Shown in pieces: positions 44,071 to 52,517 of a stretch of 64,000 nt of DNA; position 1 is the stretch's first letter, and the number at the start of each line of letters is the position of its first letter. Source of the stretch: Bacteroidales bacterium. GTDB taxonomy: Bacteria > Bacteroidota > Bacteroidia > Bacteroidales > VadinHA17. Position numbers and translations under genes: made by a program. The DNA lies in the NCBI GenBank assembly GCA_003142255.1, contig PLLO01000019.1, forward strand, positions 204,971 through 268,970, read 5' to 3'. The notes under the pieces are model-generated. The model saw only the letters and a program-made list of their open reading frames with translations. It made no database searches and was not told the origin of the DNA.

Positions 44071-44946
44071 ATGGAAATAAACTACTTATGGTATTTAATA
44101 ATTCCAGTTGTAATGCTGTTTTTTGCAGGAATAAAAATTGTGCGTCCGACACAACGAGGTTTAATTGAGAGGCTTGGGAAGTATCACAATTTTGCCAATC
44201 CGGGATTTCATTGGATAATTCCAATCATAGACAAGCTATATTTAATAAATGTGACCGAACAGATGGTGGATGCCGAACCACAGGAAATAATCACTAACGA
44301 CAATCTGAATGCAAGCGTTGATGCCCAGGTTTATTTCAGGGTGAAATCTGATGAAGAGAGCGTCAAAAGCTCTATTTATCATGTTAATAATTATAAATGG
44401 CAGATCGTCAATCTTGCACGCACCACACTGCGTAATATTATCGGTACGCTTACACTTAAATCGGCTAACAGCGAACGTGGAAAAATCAATGCAGAGCTCT
44501 ATAATACACTGCATAACGAAACTCAGACCTGGGGTATTGAAATTGTGCGTACAGAGCTGAAGGAGATCGATCCGCCTAAAGACGTTCAGGAGACCATGAA
44601 CAAAGTGGTAAAAGCCGAAAATGAAAAAATTGCGGCTATCGATTCCGCTACGGCTGCTGAAACTGTTGCCGATGGTATAAAACGAGCCAAGATCAAGGAA
44701 GCCGAAGGATATAAGCAATCAAAAATATTACATGCCGAAGGAGAAGCTGAAGCCATCAGGCTGGTAAATGAAGCTGCTGATAAGTATTTTGTCGGCAATG
44801 CCCAATTATTGAGGAAGCTGGAGGCTCTCGAAGCATCACTCGGGAATAATGCCAAGATTGTCATCCCGGCAGGAACAGAACTGGTAAATATTGTCGGAGA
44901 GATGGCAGGAATTGTTCCGCTTGAAAGAAAGAAAAAAGATAGCTAA
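44071..44946 (+). CDS. SPFH/band 7 (stomatin-like) protein
   Basis: 291 residues. One N-terminal membrane segment (MEINYLWYLIIPVVMLFFAGIKIV) is followed by the SPFH domain: RPTQRGLIERLGKYHNFANPGFHWIIPIIDKLYLINVTEQMVDAEPQEIITNDNLNASVDAQVYFRV, then LRNIIGTLTL, KEIDPPKDVQETMNKVVKAENEK and an Ala/Glu-rich coiled coil (KEAEGYKQSKILHAEGEAEAIRL). Forms oligomers on membranes. No NfeD partner is adjacent. A terminator follows. A second, different SPFH gene occurs at 56993. Confidence 0.94.
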   Translation: MEINYLWYLIIPVVMLFFAGIKIVRPTQRGLIERLGKYHNFANPGFHWIIPIIDKLYLINVTEQMVDAEPQEIITNDNLNASVDAQVYFRVKSDEESVKSSIYHVNNYKWQIVNLARTTLRNIIGTLTLKSANSERGKINAELYNTLHNETQTWGIEIVRTELKEIDPPKDVQETMNKVVKAENEKIAAIDSATAAETVADGIKRAKIKEAEGYKQSKILHAEGEAEAIRLVNEAADKYFVGNAQLLRKLEALEASLGNNAKIVIPAGTELVNIVGEMAGIVPLERKKKDS

Positions 44947-44970
44947 TAATTTAACTACCTGACTGAATAT

Positions 44971-45004
44971 AAACCCCATAAGATAGATGATCTTCGGGGT
45001 TTTT
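44971..45004 (+). terminator. Terminator after the first SPFH gene
   Basis: AAACCCC, an inner AGAT/ATCT pair and GGGGTTT form a long stem followed by a T-rich tract, 25 bases after the stop codon. Confidence 0.85.
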
Positions 45005-45141
45005 ATTTTTATGTGGCGGTCGTGCAGGTCGGGATGGCTTACGGAGACCTGGATCAATACCTCCCCGGAATAGAAACCAAATGAACAATAATTCAAGCTG
45101 TCTGTTGTTTTAATAAATTGAATCTACATAAAACATAAAAC

Positions 45142-45792
45142 ATGAAAATACTTATACTTGGAATTTCGGGACGGACAGGGAAGCTGGTTGCTGAGGAAGC
45201 ATTGAAAAGAGGCTTTAAAGTTGCAGGCATTGCACGCGACAAGAGCAAGGTTGATTTAGCCGGTGTCGATATTACTGAAGGAACGCCTTATGACATTGAA
45301 ACTGTAAGAAAAGCCATTGATGGCTGCGATGCGGTTGTAAGCACCCTAAGCCTGTTCCCGGCAACACAGGGACTTTTTTCCAAAATAACAACCCCTGTCG
45401 ACCTCATGTCGCACAGCATTCAGAATACTGTTGCCGTAATGAAGGAGAAAGGCATTAAACGGATTGTTTTAATGACAGCCCGTGGTGTAGGTGATTCGGC
45501 CCGTGAGGTACCATGGCTATTTTCATTAATCGTGAAGATATCAAATGTAAGCTATGCCTATGCCGACCATGCTGCACAGGAGAAGATCCTTGAAGATTCC
45601 GGCCTTGACTGGACAGTCGTTCGCCCGACCATGCTTACCGACAAGAATGAAGATGTGTCAGTGCTTTACAATATTAAGGGAGAAGGAAAGATAAAAACAT
45701 CAATCAGCCGTAATGCGGTGGCGCATTTCATTGTCGAAGCTATCGATAAGGGAGAATTCATAAAGCAGAAGCCAGGGTTGTCGAATAAGTAA
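45142..45792 (+). CDS. NAD(P)-binding atypical short-chain reductase
   Basis: 216 residues. The Rossmann motif is LGISGRTGKLVAEEALKRGFKVAGIARDKSK, then VDITEGTPYDIETVRKAIDGCDAVVSTLS, GIKRIVLMTARGVGDSAREVPWLF and EKILEDSGLDWTVVRPTMLTDK, as in NmrA/SDR_a5 proteins that often act as flavin or quinone reductases or redox sensors. Substrate unknown. It stands alone between a terminator and the heptamer array. Confidence 0.88.
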   Translation: MKILILGISGRTGKLVAEEALKRGFKVAGIARDKSKVDLAGVDITEGTPYDIETVRKAIDGCDAVVSTLSLFPATQGLFSKITTPVDLMSHSIQNTVAVMKEKGIKRIVLMTARGVGDSAREVPWLFSLIVKISNVSYAYADHAAQEKILEDSGLDWTVVRPTMLTDKNEDVSVLYNIKGEGKIKTSISRNAVAHFIVEAIDKGEFIKQKPGLSNK

Positions 45793-45825
45793 GGAGAGGT
45801 TGTGCAATCGTGCAATCAGGAAGGC

Positions 45826-45874
45826 AACCGGTGACCGGCAACCGGTGGCCCGCAATTAGTGACCGGTAACCGCT
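45826..45874. repeat. Tandem heptamer array before the DEAD-box helicase gene
   Basis: Seven heptamers in phase: AACCGGT, GACCGGC, AACCGGT, GGCCCGC, AATTAGT, GACCGGT, AACCGCT. They lie in the gap between the reductase and the helicase and create a spurious upstream start (GTG 45859) for the helicase frame. Related units are found at 43919 and, inverted, at 51711. Confidence 0.8.
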
Positions 45875-45945
45875 TTTATGGACTTTATTCCTTTTTCACT
45901 ACCTTTGCCGATGCACATGCAAAAAATAAAAATCGCAATATATCA

Positions 45946-47181
45946 GTGTTATTCGATGAATTAGATCTGAATCCCGAGTTGATGGAATCAATCGACTACA
46001 TGGGTTTCAGGGAGACCACACCAATACAGGAGAAGGCTATTCCGGTCATACTGTCGGGCAGCGACCTGATTGGATGTGCGCAGACTGGTACCGGGAAAAC
46101 GGCTGCCTATCTTCTGCCAATAATAAATTTTATCCTGGGATCACGCCCCAGCCATACCCACACACTTGTTCTGGTACCGACACGTGAACTGGCAATCCAG
46201 ATCGACCAGCAGATCCAGGGACTGGCCTACATGCTTAACATTACTTCCTTAGCTGTTTACGGCGGCGGAGATGGCAGCGGATGGGACCAGGAAAAAACTG
46301 CCCTGTCAAAAGGGGCCGATATTATTGTAGCTACCCCCGGAAGGTTAATCTCACATCTTAACCAGGGTTATGTGAAATTCAACCAGATAGAGGTGCTGGT
46401 CCTTGACGAGGCCGACAGAATGCTGGATATCGGCTTTTACGACGATATAATGCACATAATTTCCTACCTGCCCAAAAAACGCCAGACATTGATGTTCAGC
46501 GCGACCATGCCTCCGAAGATACGGTCGATGTCGAAGCATATTATGAAAAACCCTGTGGAGATCGCCCTTGAAATGTCGAAGCCTGCCGATGGTGTCATAC
46601 AGGCCGTTTACAAGCTGAGCGATAACCAGAAATTACCACTGATAAAGAGTCTTATAGCCGACAATCCCGATTACCATAGTATTTTGATATTCAGCTCGAC
46701 GAAGAAGAAATTGAGTGAGATCGTGCGTGCGTTGCGATCAAATAGTTACCTGGTCCAGGGCATCTCATCAGATCTTGAGCAGAGAGATCGTGAAGAGACG
46801 CTGCTGAGGTTCAAGTCGCGTAAAACCCGTGTCCTGGTGGCTACCGATGTGCTGAGCCGCGGAATAGACATTAAGGATATCGATCTTGTAATAAATTTCG
46901 ATGTCCCGTCTGATGCCGAAGATTATGTTCATCGTGTCGGTCGTACGGCACGTGCCGAGACAACAGGTGCAGCAATTACGCTCATCAACAAAATGGATAT
47001 GCAAAAGATGGAACGCATTGAAAAGCTGATCGGGTACAAGGTTTATAATGCTCCGCTGCCATCATTTATAGCCGAAATGCATGAGAAGAGTCCGGAACGC
47101 CATCCATCTTCCAGGAAACCGGACAAGGGGAAGTTTAAAAGGAGAAAGGCTACCGGCTACCGGCAGCCCCCGTCCCGCTGA
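45946..47181 (+). CDS. DEAD-box RNA helicase (RhlE-like)
   Basis: ATP-dependent RNA unwinding in ribosome or mRNA metabolism. It is about 411 residues from the GTG giving VLFDELDLNPELMESIDYMGFRETTPIQEKAIP; the upstream 29 codons are repeat-derived. All motifs are present: Q motif, AQTGTGKT, PTRELA, TPGR, DEAD (DEADRMLD), SATMP, ATDVLSRGIDIKD, HRVGRTARAETTG. The C-terminal tail is short and basic (KGKFKRRKATGYRQPPSR), and its last residues are coded by a GCTACCG heptamer pair and the edge of a hairpin. Confidence 0.93.
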   Translation: MLFDELDLNPELMESIDYMGFRETTPIQEKAIPVILSGSDLIGCAQTGTGKTAAYLLPIINFILGSRPSHTHTLVLVPTRELAIQIDQQIQGLAYMLNITSLAVYGGGDGSGWDQEKTALSKGADIIVATPGRLISHLNQGYVKFNQIEVLVLDEADRMLDIGFYDDIMHIISYLPKKRQTLMFSATMPPKIRSMSKHIMKNPVEIALEMSKPADGVIQAVYKLSDNQKLPLIKSLIADNPDYHSILIFSSTKKKLSEIVRALRSNSYLVQGISSDLEQRDREETLLRFKSRKTRVLVATDVLSRGIDIKDIDLVINFDVPSDAEDYVHRVGRTARAETTGAAITLINKMDMQKMERIEKLIGYKVYNAPLPSFIAEMHEKSPERHPSSRKPDKGKFKRRKATGYRQPPSR

Positions 47182-47187
47182 CGCGGG
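47149..47187. repeat. Heptamer pair plus GC-rich hairpin at the helicase 3' end
   Basis: GCTACCG twice and GCAGCCC (47149-47169) run into CCCGC-TGAC-GCGGG (47174-47187). The helicase stop codon (47179-47181) is within the hairpin loop. The facing FISUMP gene ends 4 bases beyond, so the hairpin may end both transcripts. Confidence 0.65.
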
Positions 47188-47190
47188 CCA

Positions 47191-47988
47191 TTATTTATTT
47201 CTGAAAAGCCTTACGCTGAATCCAAAATCAGGATCTGCCTTTTCGAGTCCTGCGGTCTCGGAATAGGCTCCAAGCTTGAATTGCCATACCTGCTTATCGG
47301 CCTCCGCGGTATCGCTCCAGTAATGAGCGCTTGCAAGAAGGCTGTTATATGCGCCACGGGCATAGCGCTCCCCGCCGAATACGTTATTAAAACCTGTGCT
47401 GCCGCCAGCTTTTAGTTCTTTATATATTTTCTTATCGTCACCGCCAAGTAAGGAATGCAATGCTTCCCAATCAGCTTTTGCAGGAAGGTGCCAGCCGGCA
47501 GGTGCCAGTGTTCTGGCAGCCTCCCAATCATACAGGCAGCCATATTCTACTTTGTTGCCCTCTTTGTCATCATAAACCCAGACGTTTCCTTTGGCAGGTG
47601 CTTTAGACATGTTGTCTGCCATGATAACCTGGTCGCCTATCTTTATTATTTTATGTGTTGATCCGTCGGTATCGGTGAAAGTCCCCTGTCCGCATACCTG
47701 GCAGATGCTATCCCTCAACTGATGCATATTGCTGCGGATCTTGCCGCATTTCGAGCATTTTTCGCAATCATTAATCCAGGAGTGCTGGTTTTCACGTGTC
47801 TTGCCGCATCTTGCACATTTGTCGCAATCTTTTGACCAGTCATGGCTGTCATCATCGAAAACTTGTCCGCACCTGGAACATTTCCCGCAATCTGCTGACG
47901 TATCATGCTCAGCATTTCTTGTTTTACCACATATTGTGCATTTGCATCCGTCCCACGAATGAAGACCGATTTTACATTTGAATGACAT
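47191..47988 (-). CDS. Zinc-ribbon repeat protein with C-terminal FISUMP domain
   Basis: 265 residues, no signal peptide. Residues 1-105 hold about five units of roughly 20 residues with C-x2-C pairs and a His (GCKCTICGKTRNAEH, DCDKCARCGKTRENQHSW, DCEKCSKCGKIRSNMHQL, SICQVCGQG), likely zinc ribbons. Residues about 110-265 are a Fibrobacter succinogenes major paralogous (FISUMP) domain: YGCLYDWEAARTLAPAGWHLPAKADWEALHSLLGG, GSTGFNN, HYWSDT, GFSVRLF. FISUMP domains are usually on exported proteins, so a cytoplasmic version with zinc ribbons is unusual. It has a strong Shine-Dalgarno, AGGAGGT at 47994-48000, 5 bases before the ATG. Confidence 0.88.
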   Translation of the reverse strand: MSFKCKIGLHSWDGCKCTICGKTRNAEHDTSADCGKCSRCGQVFDDDSHDWSKDCDKCARCGKTRENQHSWINDCEKCSKCGKIRSNMHQLRDSICQVCGQGTFTDTDGSTHKIIKIGDQVIMADNMSKAPAKGNVWVYDDKEGNKVEYGCLYDWEAARTLAPAGWHLPAKADWEALHSLLGGDDKKIYKELKAGGSTGFNNVFGGERYARGAYNSLLASAHYWSDTAEADKQVWQFKLGAYSETAGLEKADPDFGFSVRLFRNK

Positions 47989-48072
47989 TATATACCTCCT
48001 TTTTATAGTACTAATATAAAACAGATTTTGGTTAGTTCAGCATGGTGCAGTTTAATATTTTGTAGTTGTCGC

Positions 48073-49269
48073 TTAGAGACATCTTGCAGGTCGTGAAACT
48101 AGAAGCACTGCCCATATTTCAACCAGTCCTGACTGATCGAGCAACGACTTATACTTATCTTCCTTCTCCCCTTTCCAGTCTTTGCTGAATAAACCATCTT
48201 TATTGCGGACATGGTTCCACAAATGGTCCATATTATCCCTGAAAATGGTTATGTACTGATTATTTCCATCCGACCTGTACAATTCAACATATCCTCTGAA
48301 AAGTATAGAATTAAACCACGTACCCGTATTTTTGAACAGTCGTATTTTTACCCCTTCACCTGTTGTATATTCTTCAGTAAAATAATCAATTGCCGATTTT
48401 GCGATATGCTGAGCTTCTTCAAGATAGATCTTATTCCCTGTCAGCCTGTAAAGCATTGCTGCAGACTGTAACATTTGTCCGCTGTTATAAGTGTATTTCT
48501 TTCTGTCAGTTTTTCCTGTAAGGCTTTTATTATCGAAGTAAAGGCAGTCGGTTGAATCCTGCAGGTTTATTTTTGTCCAGTTATAAATACGGAGTCCCAG
48601 GTTAAAGTAAGAACTATCCCTGGTTGCTTCAAAAAGTTTGAAAGCAAGTACAGAGGCAGGAGCATTAGAGCAGGTGTTTTTTGATCGTTTCTTCTGTTCA
48701 CACCAGTAAATACCGCCGCCAAGATTATCGTCCCAGCCACTTATTACAAATTGCCAGATATTAACCGACTTTTTGAGGTATTCAGGCTTATGTGTCAGCA
48801 TGTATAAATCGCAGAAATCAAGAGCCAGCCATATATTGTCATCATAATAGCGGTCGGACTTGCCTGCGGATGTAATATAGGACTGGTAACAGGCCGGGTT
48901 CCGCAAAGAATCATAATATTGCTCAAGTCCGGGTAAAATTTTATTCTCCAGCAGATTCAGATATTGTTTACTGCCGGTTGTTTTGAATAAAGCATTCACT
49001 CCTGAAAAAACCCCTGAGGTGGGCCACAGATATGCAACCCGCCGGCTGGTTATTGTATCTTCTCCTGCAAGATATGTGACCTTATTATCAGATTTGTCCG
49101 GGTAAGTTTCATTAAGGAGATTATCATGCCCGGCATCATATAATCTGAATATCTGCTTAAGGGTTGATTTTGCCCGGGCCAGGTCATCGTTCCTTGGCTT
49201 TGCCTTATATCCGAATAGCGCCATGGCTACTACCAGAAATATAGAGAATGTCTTATTGAAAGCGATCAT
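48073..49269 (-). CDS. Glycoside hydrolase family 76-like protein (alpha-1,6-mannanase type)
   Basis: 398 residues with an N-terminal hydrophobic signal (FSIFLVVAMALFGYKA). GH76 pattern: YLWPTSGVFSGVNALFKTTG, then the DD motif in RYYDDNIWLALDFCDLYMLT (catalytic Asp pair), GGGIYWCEQKKRSKNTCSNAPASVLAFKLF, YTYNSGQMLQSAAMLYRLTG and TGTWFNSILFRGYVELYR. Members cut alpha-1,6-mannan backbones in Bacteroidota. No SusC/SusD or regulator is next to it, so it is not in a full utilisation locus. It starts 155 bases from the PBP stop, with a heptamer triplet between them. Confidence 0.85.
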   Translation of the reverse strand: MIAFNKTFSIFLVVAMALFGYKAKPRNDDLARAKSTLKQIFRLYDAGHDNLLNETYPDKSDNKVTYLAGEDTITSRRVAYLWPTSGVFSGVNALFKTTGSKQYLNLLENKILPGLEQYYDSLRNPACYQSYITSAGKSDRYYDDNIWLALDFCDLYMLTHKPEYLKKSVNIWQFVISGWDDNLGGGIYWCEQKKRSKNTCSNAPASVLAFKLFEATRDSSYFNLGLRIYNWTKINLQDSTDCLYFDNKSLTGKTDRKKYTYNSGQMLQSAAMLYRLTGNKIYLEEAQHIAKSAIDYFTEEYTTGEGVKIRLFKNTGTWFNSILFRGYVELYRSDGNNQYITIFRDNMDHLWNHVRNKDGLFSKDWKGEKEDKYKSLLDQSGLVEIWAVLLVSRPARCL

Positions 49270-49339
49270 GTTAATGGTTCGTTGCTGCTACATTAAACAG
49301 AGAAGTAAATGTATGAAAAAGGATCGTGCAATCAAGAAG

Positions 49340-49360
49340 GCGTCAGACGTCAGTCGTCAG
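49340..49360. repeat. Heptamer triplet
   Basis: GCGTCAG, ACGTCAG and TCGTCAG stand in tandem in the gap between the GH76 gene and the PBP gene, and differ only in the first base. Confidence 0.75.
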
Positions 49361-49423
49361 GAAGAATTTGTCCTGGAGATCTGGAAGGTCTGGAATGACT
49401 TTCACGATCGCATGATTGAACGA

Positions 49424-51652
49424 TCACTTTCTGAATATCCTTCTAAAGAAAGACTTTTTCTTTCGATCAGCTTTAGCGGAATCTTTGTTAAAGACAATTC
49501 CCTTCTTTTTAAAGAGTTTCATGAACTTATCAATAAATTTATCCTTTTTAAAATCGGGACAATTGAGAGCTCCTTCAAGTTCAGGAGGTAAATCCGGGAA
49601 GGAGGCAATAAACTGTCTCCTGGTTTCCGGATCTGACTCGATTTTTTTTAATGTTAATGCCACAAGCGGCAATGCAAGAGCACTTCCAGTACCATTTGAT
49701 CCGCTGTAAAAGTGAATACCCGGGGATGAGGCCCCGACCCTGGCGACAATAGTCAATTTCGGATTATAAGCAGCAAACCACGCATCGGCATAATTTTGCG
49801 AGGTTCCTGTTTTCCCGGCAAGAGGGGTTGTGACACCAAAAAGAGTTTTCAACGAGGCTCCGGTGCCTTCCCTGATTGCTTTCTGAAGCATCGCATTCAT
49901 CAGTAGTCCCGATCTTTCAGTCAGCACCCTGGTCCTGGCTTCACCGAAATTATTCTGATAGATTATTTCTCCCGCAGGGCTTGTGATTGACACTATTGAC
50001 TGAGGACTAATAATATATCCTCCATTTGCGAAAGATGAATAGGCAACGGCTATTTCTTTGATACTGGCTTCAGCAGTACCCAATGCAAGTGAAGGAGTGT
50101 TATTGAGAGGAAATGAGAATCCCATTTTCGTCCATAAAGAATCGAGCTTATTAAAACCTATTTTCATGAAAAGGCTAAAGGTCGGAACATTCATCGATTG
50201 AGCCAGTGCACCGGCAAGCGAATATTTTCCGCCATATGAATGGTCAAAGTTTTCCGGGCTCCAGTCTTCAAATCCTGACAGAATAACGGAATCATTATCG
50301 AGATACTGGCATGGCTCCATTCCCGCTTCAAGTGCCGCTGCATACAGGATTGGTTTAAAAACTGAACCGAGCTGTCTCCTTGCCAGTATCTGATCGTATT
50401 GCTGCGTATTAAAATCAATACCGCCAACCCAGACCTTTATAGCCCCGGTCCGGGGATCCATAGCAAGCAATCCTGCATGCAGCAATGTCAAAGACTGCTC
50501 TATGCTATCCCTGACAGAAATTGAATCGGCGTGTGAACCATTCCAGTCGAAAATTATCCGTAAGCTGATTTCATCGGCCCTTTTTGCAAGGCATGGCTCC
50601 TTCAATCTGCTTTCTGTAATCTCAGCTAAAAATTTTCTCCCTGAAGGATTCTGGTATTGTTCTGACAATCTTTTCTGCATAACAGATAAATGATCGTGAA
50701 AAGATCTGTTCGCATATTTCTGGAGAGTCAGGTTCAATGTAGTGGTAATAATCAGACCGTCTACTTCAGGATTCCATTTTTTACCTGTAGCAGAAAATAT
50801 GTTTTGCAGGATCTTTTTTGTTTCATTTTTTACCTGGACCAGAAAATAATCCGCTATTCCTGCTGACTCAACATTTTTATAATCCAGCATTAATGGAAGC
50901 TTACAGAGAGAGTCTGCATCTGATTGTTTCAGGTAATTGTATTTTTCCATCTGGTAAAGAACAATATTCCTCCTGTTTCTTGCATTTTCAGGATGCAAAA
51001 CGGGATGGTAATATGAAGGTGCCTTGAGCATACCGATCAATACTGCGGATTCTTCTATTTTAAGCAGTTCAACTTTCTTATTGAAATATAGCAATGCTGC
51101 AGTTTCGATACCGAAAATATTTTCTCCGAAAGAGACTGTATTCAGATAAAGGGTAAGTATTTCTTCCTTGTTGAAAGTTTTTTCCAGACGGTAAGCCAGG
51201 ATTATTTCTCTTATCTTGTTTATAAAAATGGCCAGCAGTCCGGTTTTTTCTCTGCCATACATGTTCTTTGCCAGCTGCTGTGTAATAGTACTCCCTCCTC
51301 CTGAACTGCGTCTGTTAAGCAGTATTGTTTTGAATAAAACTCTGGCAAGACTTCTTGAATCAACACCTTTATGTTCAAAGAACCGGGCATCCTCAGTGGC
51401 GACAAGCGCATCAATCAGATATGGTGGTATTTGCCTGTAAGAAACATTCGTCCGGTTTTCAGAATAGAACTTGCCAATAAGCTCGCCTTCGGCAGATAAT
51501 ACTTTTGAAGCTGTTGCATTCTTAAAATTCAGCAGTTCCTTCCTGCTTGGCAGATGTCTAAACGGTCCGCCGTATACAGGTACGATGAACAGACCGGGTA
51601 ATACAATATTTACCAGGATAGCTGCAATTATAATCTTCCATCTTTTTTTCAT
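49424..51652 (-). CDS. Bifunctional class A penicillin-binding protein
   Basis: Peptidoglycan glycosyltransferase and transpeptidase, 742 residues. N-terminal membrane anchor (WKIIIAAILVNIVLPGLFIVP). GT51 domain about 50-225: DALVATEDARFFEHKGVDSRSLARV with the catalytic Glu, GGGSTITQQLAKN and a LYLNTVSFGENIFGIE stretch. Transpeptidase: SxxK in RRQLGSVFKPILYAAALEAG, SxN in AQSMNVPTFSLF, and KTG in LAGKTGTSQNYADAWFAAYNP. Closest in layout to PBP1A/PBP1C-like proteins. A Lys-rich tail ends the chain (KADRKKKSFFRRIFRK). Confidence 0.93.
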   Translation of the reverse strand: MKKRWKIIIAAILVNIVLPGLFIVPVYGGPFRHLPSRKELLNFKNATASKVLSAEGELIGKFYSENRTNVSYRQIPPYLIDALVATEDARFFEHKGVDSRSLARVLFKTILLNRRSSGGGSTITQQLAKNMYGREKTGLLAIFINKIREIILAYRLEKTFNKEEILTLYLNTVSFGENIFGIETAALLYFNKKVELLKIEESAVLIGMLKAPSYYHPVLHPENARNRRNIVLYQMEKYNYLKQSDADSLCKLPLMLDYKNVESAGIADYFLVQVKNETKKILQNIFSATGKKWNPEVDGLIITTTLNLTLQKYANRSFHDHLSVMQKRLSEQYQNPSGRKFLAEITESRLKEPCLAKRADEISLRIIFDWNGSHADSISVRDSIEQSLTLLHAGLLAMDPRTGAIKVWVGGIDFNTQQYDQILARRQLGSVFKPILYAAALEAGMEPCQYLDNDSVILSGFEDWSPENFDHSYGGKYSLAGALAQSMNVPTFSLFMKIGFNKLDSLWTKMGFSFPLNNTPSLALGTAEASIKEIAVAYSSFANGGYIISPQSIVSITSPAGEIIYQNNFGEARTRVLTERSGLLMNAMLQKAIREGTGASLKTLFGVTTPLAGKTGTSQNYADAWFAAYNPKLTIVARVGASSPGIHFYSGSNGTGSALALPLVALTLKKIESDPETRRQFIASFPDLPPELEGALNCPDFKKDKFIDKFMKLFKKKGIVFNKDSAKADRKKKSFFRRIFRK

Positions 51653-51710
51653 CCTCTGAAGGCAGGTCCGGGGCTTAAAACGTAAAAAAGCTCTTAATGG
51701 TATTTTTAAT

Positions 51711-51731
51711 ACCGGTTGCCGGTTGCTTAGT
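51711..51731. repeat. Short heptamer array upstream of the NlpC/P60 gene
   Basis: ACCGGTT, GCCGGTT and GCTTAGT in tandem; on the other strand these give AACCGGC and AACCGGT, the units of the array at 45826. It lies in the 135-base gap between the PBP and NlpC/P60 starts. Confidence 0.6.
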
Positions 51732-51787
51732 TAACTAAATTAGTAAAATATTTATCATAATTATTCCGTTATGTAACAGAGTTTCTG

Positions 51788-52363
51788 ATGATGAAAATAT
51801 TTTTTGGAACCAAAGGAAAATCCATTGTTCTATTAATTGCTGTATGTCAGTTACTTGTCACATACTGTTCCAAACATTTTTATCCTGAACATCCGGTTCA
51901 GAACATCGAAAGCCCGGCTGAAAATAAAAAGCTGAAAGAATTTATGGCCGCGGGCACTGAAAAAGTGATAAATACCCGCAATACCAGTCCTGATGAAATC
52001 ATTAAAACCGCCCGGCGATACATTGGCGTGCCCCATTGCATGGGCGGGACTACTATGAAATGCATTGATTGCTCGGGATTATTGGTAGCAGTCTTTGGCA
52101 AACACGGCATTCAACTGCCCCATAATTCTGAAGAACAGGCCAAGTATGGAAAAATAATAACCGGAATGGATGAACTTAAAAAAGGGGATCTTGTCTTTTT
52201 TATCAGGTCATATAAAACACATCATTTCATCACCCATTCGGGCATTTATATCGGGAATAATGAATTTATTCACACTTCTTCCAAAAGTGGCGTAACAATT
52301 ACCTCATTAAACGATCCCTGGTGGAACGAAAAGTTTATTTTCGCGACAAGGGTGTTTGATTAA
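51788..52363 (+). CDS. NlpC/P60 family cell-wall hydrolase, possible lipoprotein
   Basis: 191 residues. The N-terminal hydrophobic part ends IAVCQLLVTYCSKHF, a possible lipobox though with Tyr at -1. The NlpC/P60 domain begins near residue 75: ARRYIGVPHCMGGTTMKCIDCSGLLVAVFGKHGIQLPHNSEEQAKYG, with the catalytic Cys in DCSGLL, then DLVFFIR, THSGIYIGNNEFIHTSSKSGVTI with the catalytic His. It probably cuts D-Glu-meso-DAP bonds in peptidoglycan stem peptides. It is divergent from the PBP gene. Confidence 0.92.
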   Translation: MMKIFFGTKGKSIVLLIAVCQLLVTYCSKHFYPEHPVQNIESPAENKKLKEFMAAGTEKVINTRNTSPDEIIKTARRYIGVPHCMGGTTMKCIDCSGLLVAVFGKHGIQLPHNSEEQAKYGKIITGMDELKKGDLVFFIRSYKTHHFITHSGIYIGNNEFIHTSSKSGVTITSLNDPWWNEKFIFATRVFD

Positions 52364-52373
52364 TTAAAAGAGG

Positions 52374-52475
52374 TTGATTTTGGCTTAGACAAGATTTAAC
52401 TTTGGTAACTATGAAGTGAAAAACCAAAATACTTTTATCCATATTTGGAGATAGTTAAGTGTATTCCCATTTCAC
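52374..52475 (+). promoter_or_regulatory. Promoter and structured leader of the Mg2+ ATPase gene
   Basis: TTG (52374-52376), a 20-base spacer and TAACTTTG (52397-52404) form a good promoter, leaving a leader of about 107 bases. In it, GTGAAA (52416-52421) can pair with TTTCAC (52470-52475) around an inner hairpin, CCAAAaTA (52424-52431) with TATTTGG (52442-52448). A further dyad TAACTAT/ATAGTTA (52406-52412, 52451-52457) straddles the start point. A Mg2+-sensing leader is possible, but the stems are short and AT-rich. Confidence 0.4.
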
Positions 52476-52517
52476 AAAAAACGAGTTTGGCAAAAATTCA
52501 AAGAAAGGAAAATAAGA

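Noticed and set aside
45859-45945. Using GTG 45859 as the helicase start
   Set aside because: The first codons translate the heptamer array and add no family-like sequence; the conserved helicase N-terminus begins near the GTG at 45946.
48001-48072. ATGCTGAACTAA on the minus strand before the FISUMP gene, similar to the end of the bfr element
   Set aside because: Only the last part matches and the orientation relative to the gene is opposite; likely chance.
49223-49591. Plus-strand frame of 122 codons between the GH76 and PBP genes
   Set aside because: Its second half is antisense to the PBP gene and its first half runs over the GTCAG heptamers and the GH76 start; no protein-like features.
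51749-51777. A GTTACATAA sequence before the NlpC/P60 gene that resembles the shared bfr element
   Set aside because: It differs in spacing inside the element, and it lies only about 11 bases from the start codon in the relevant orientation instead of about 90.
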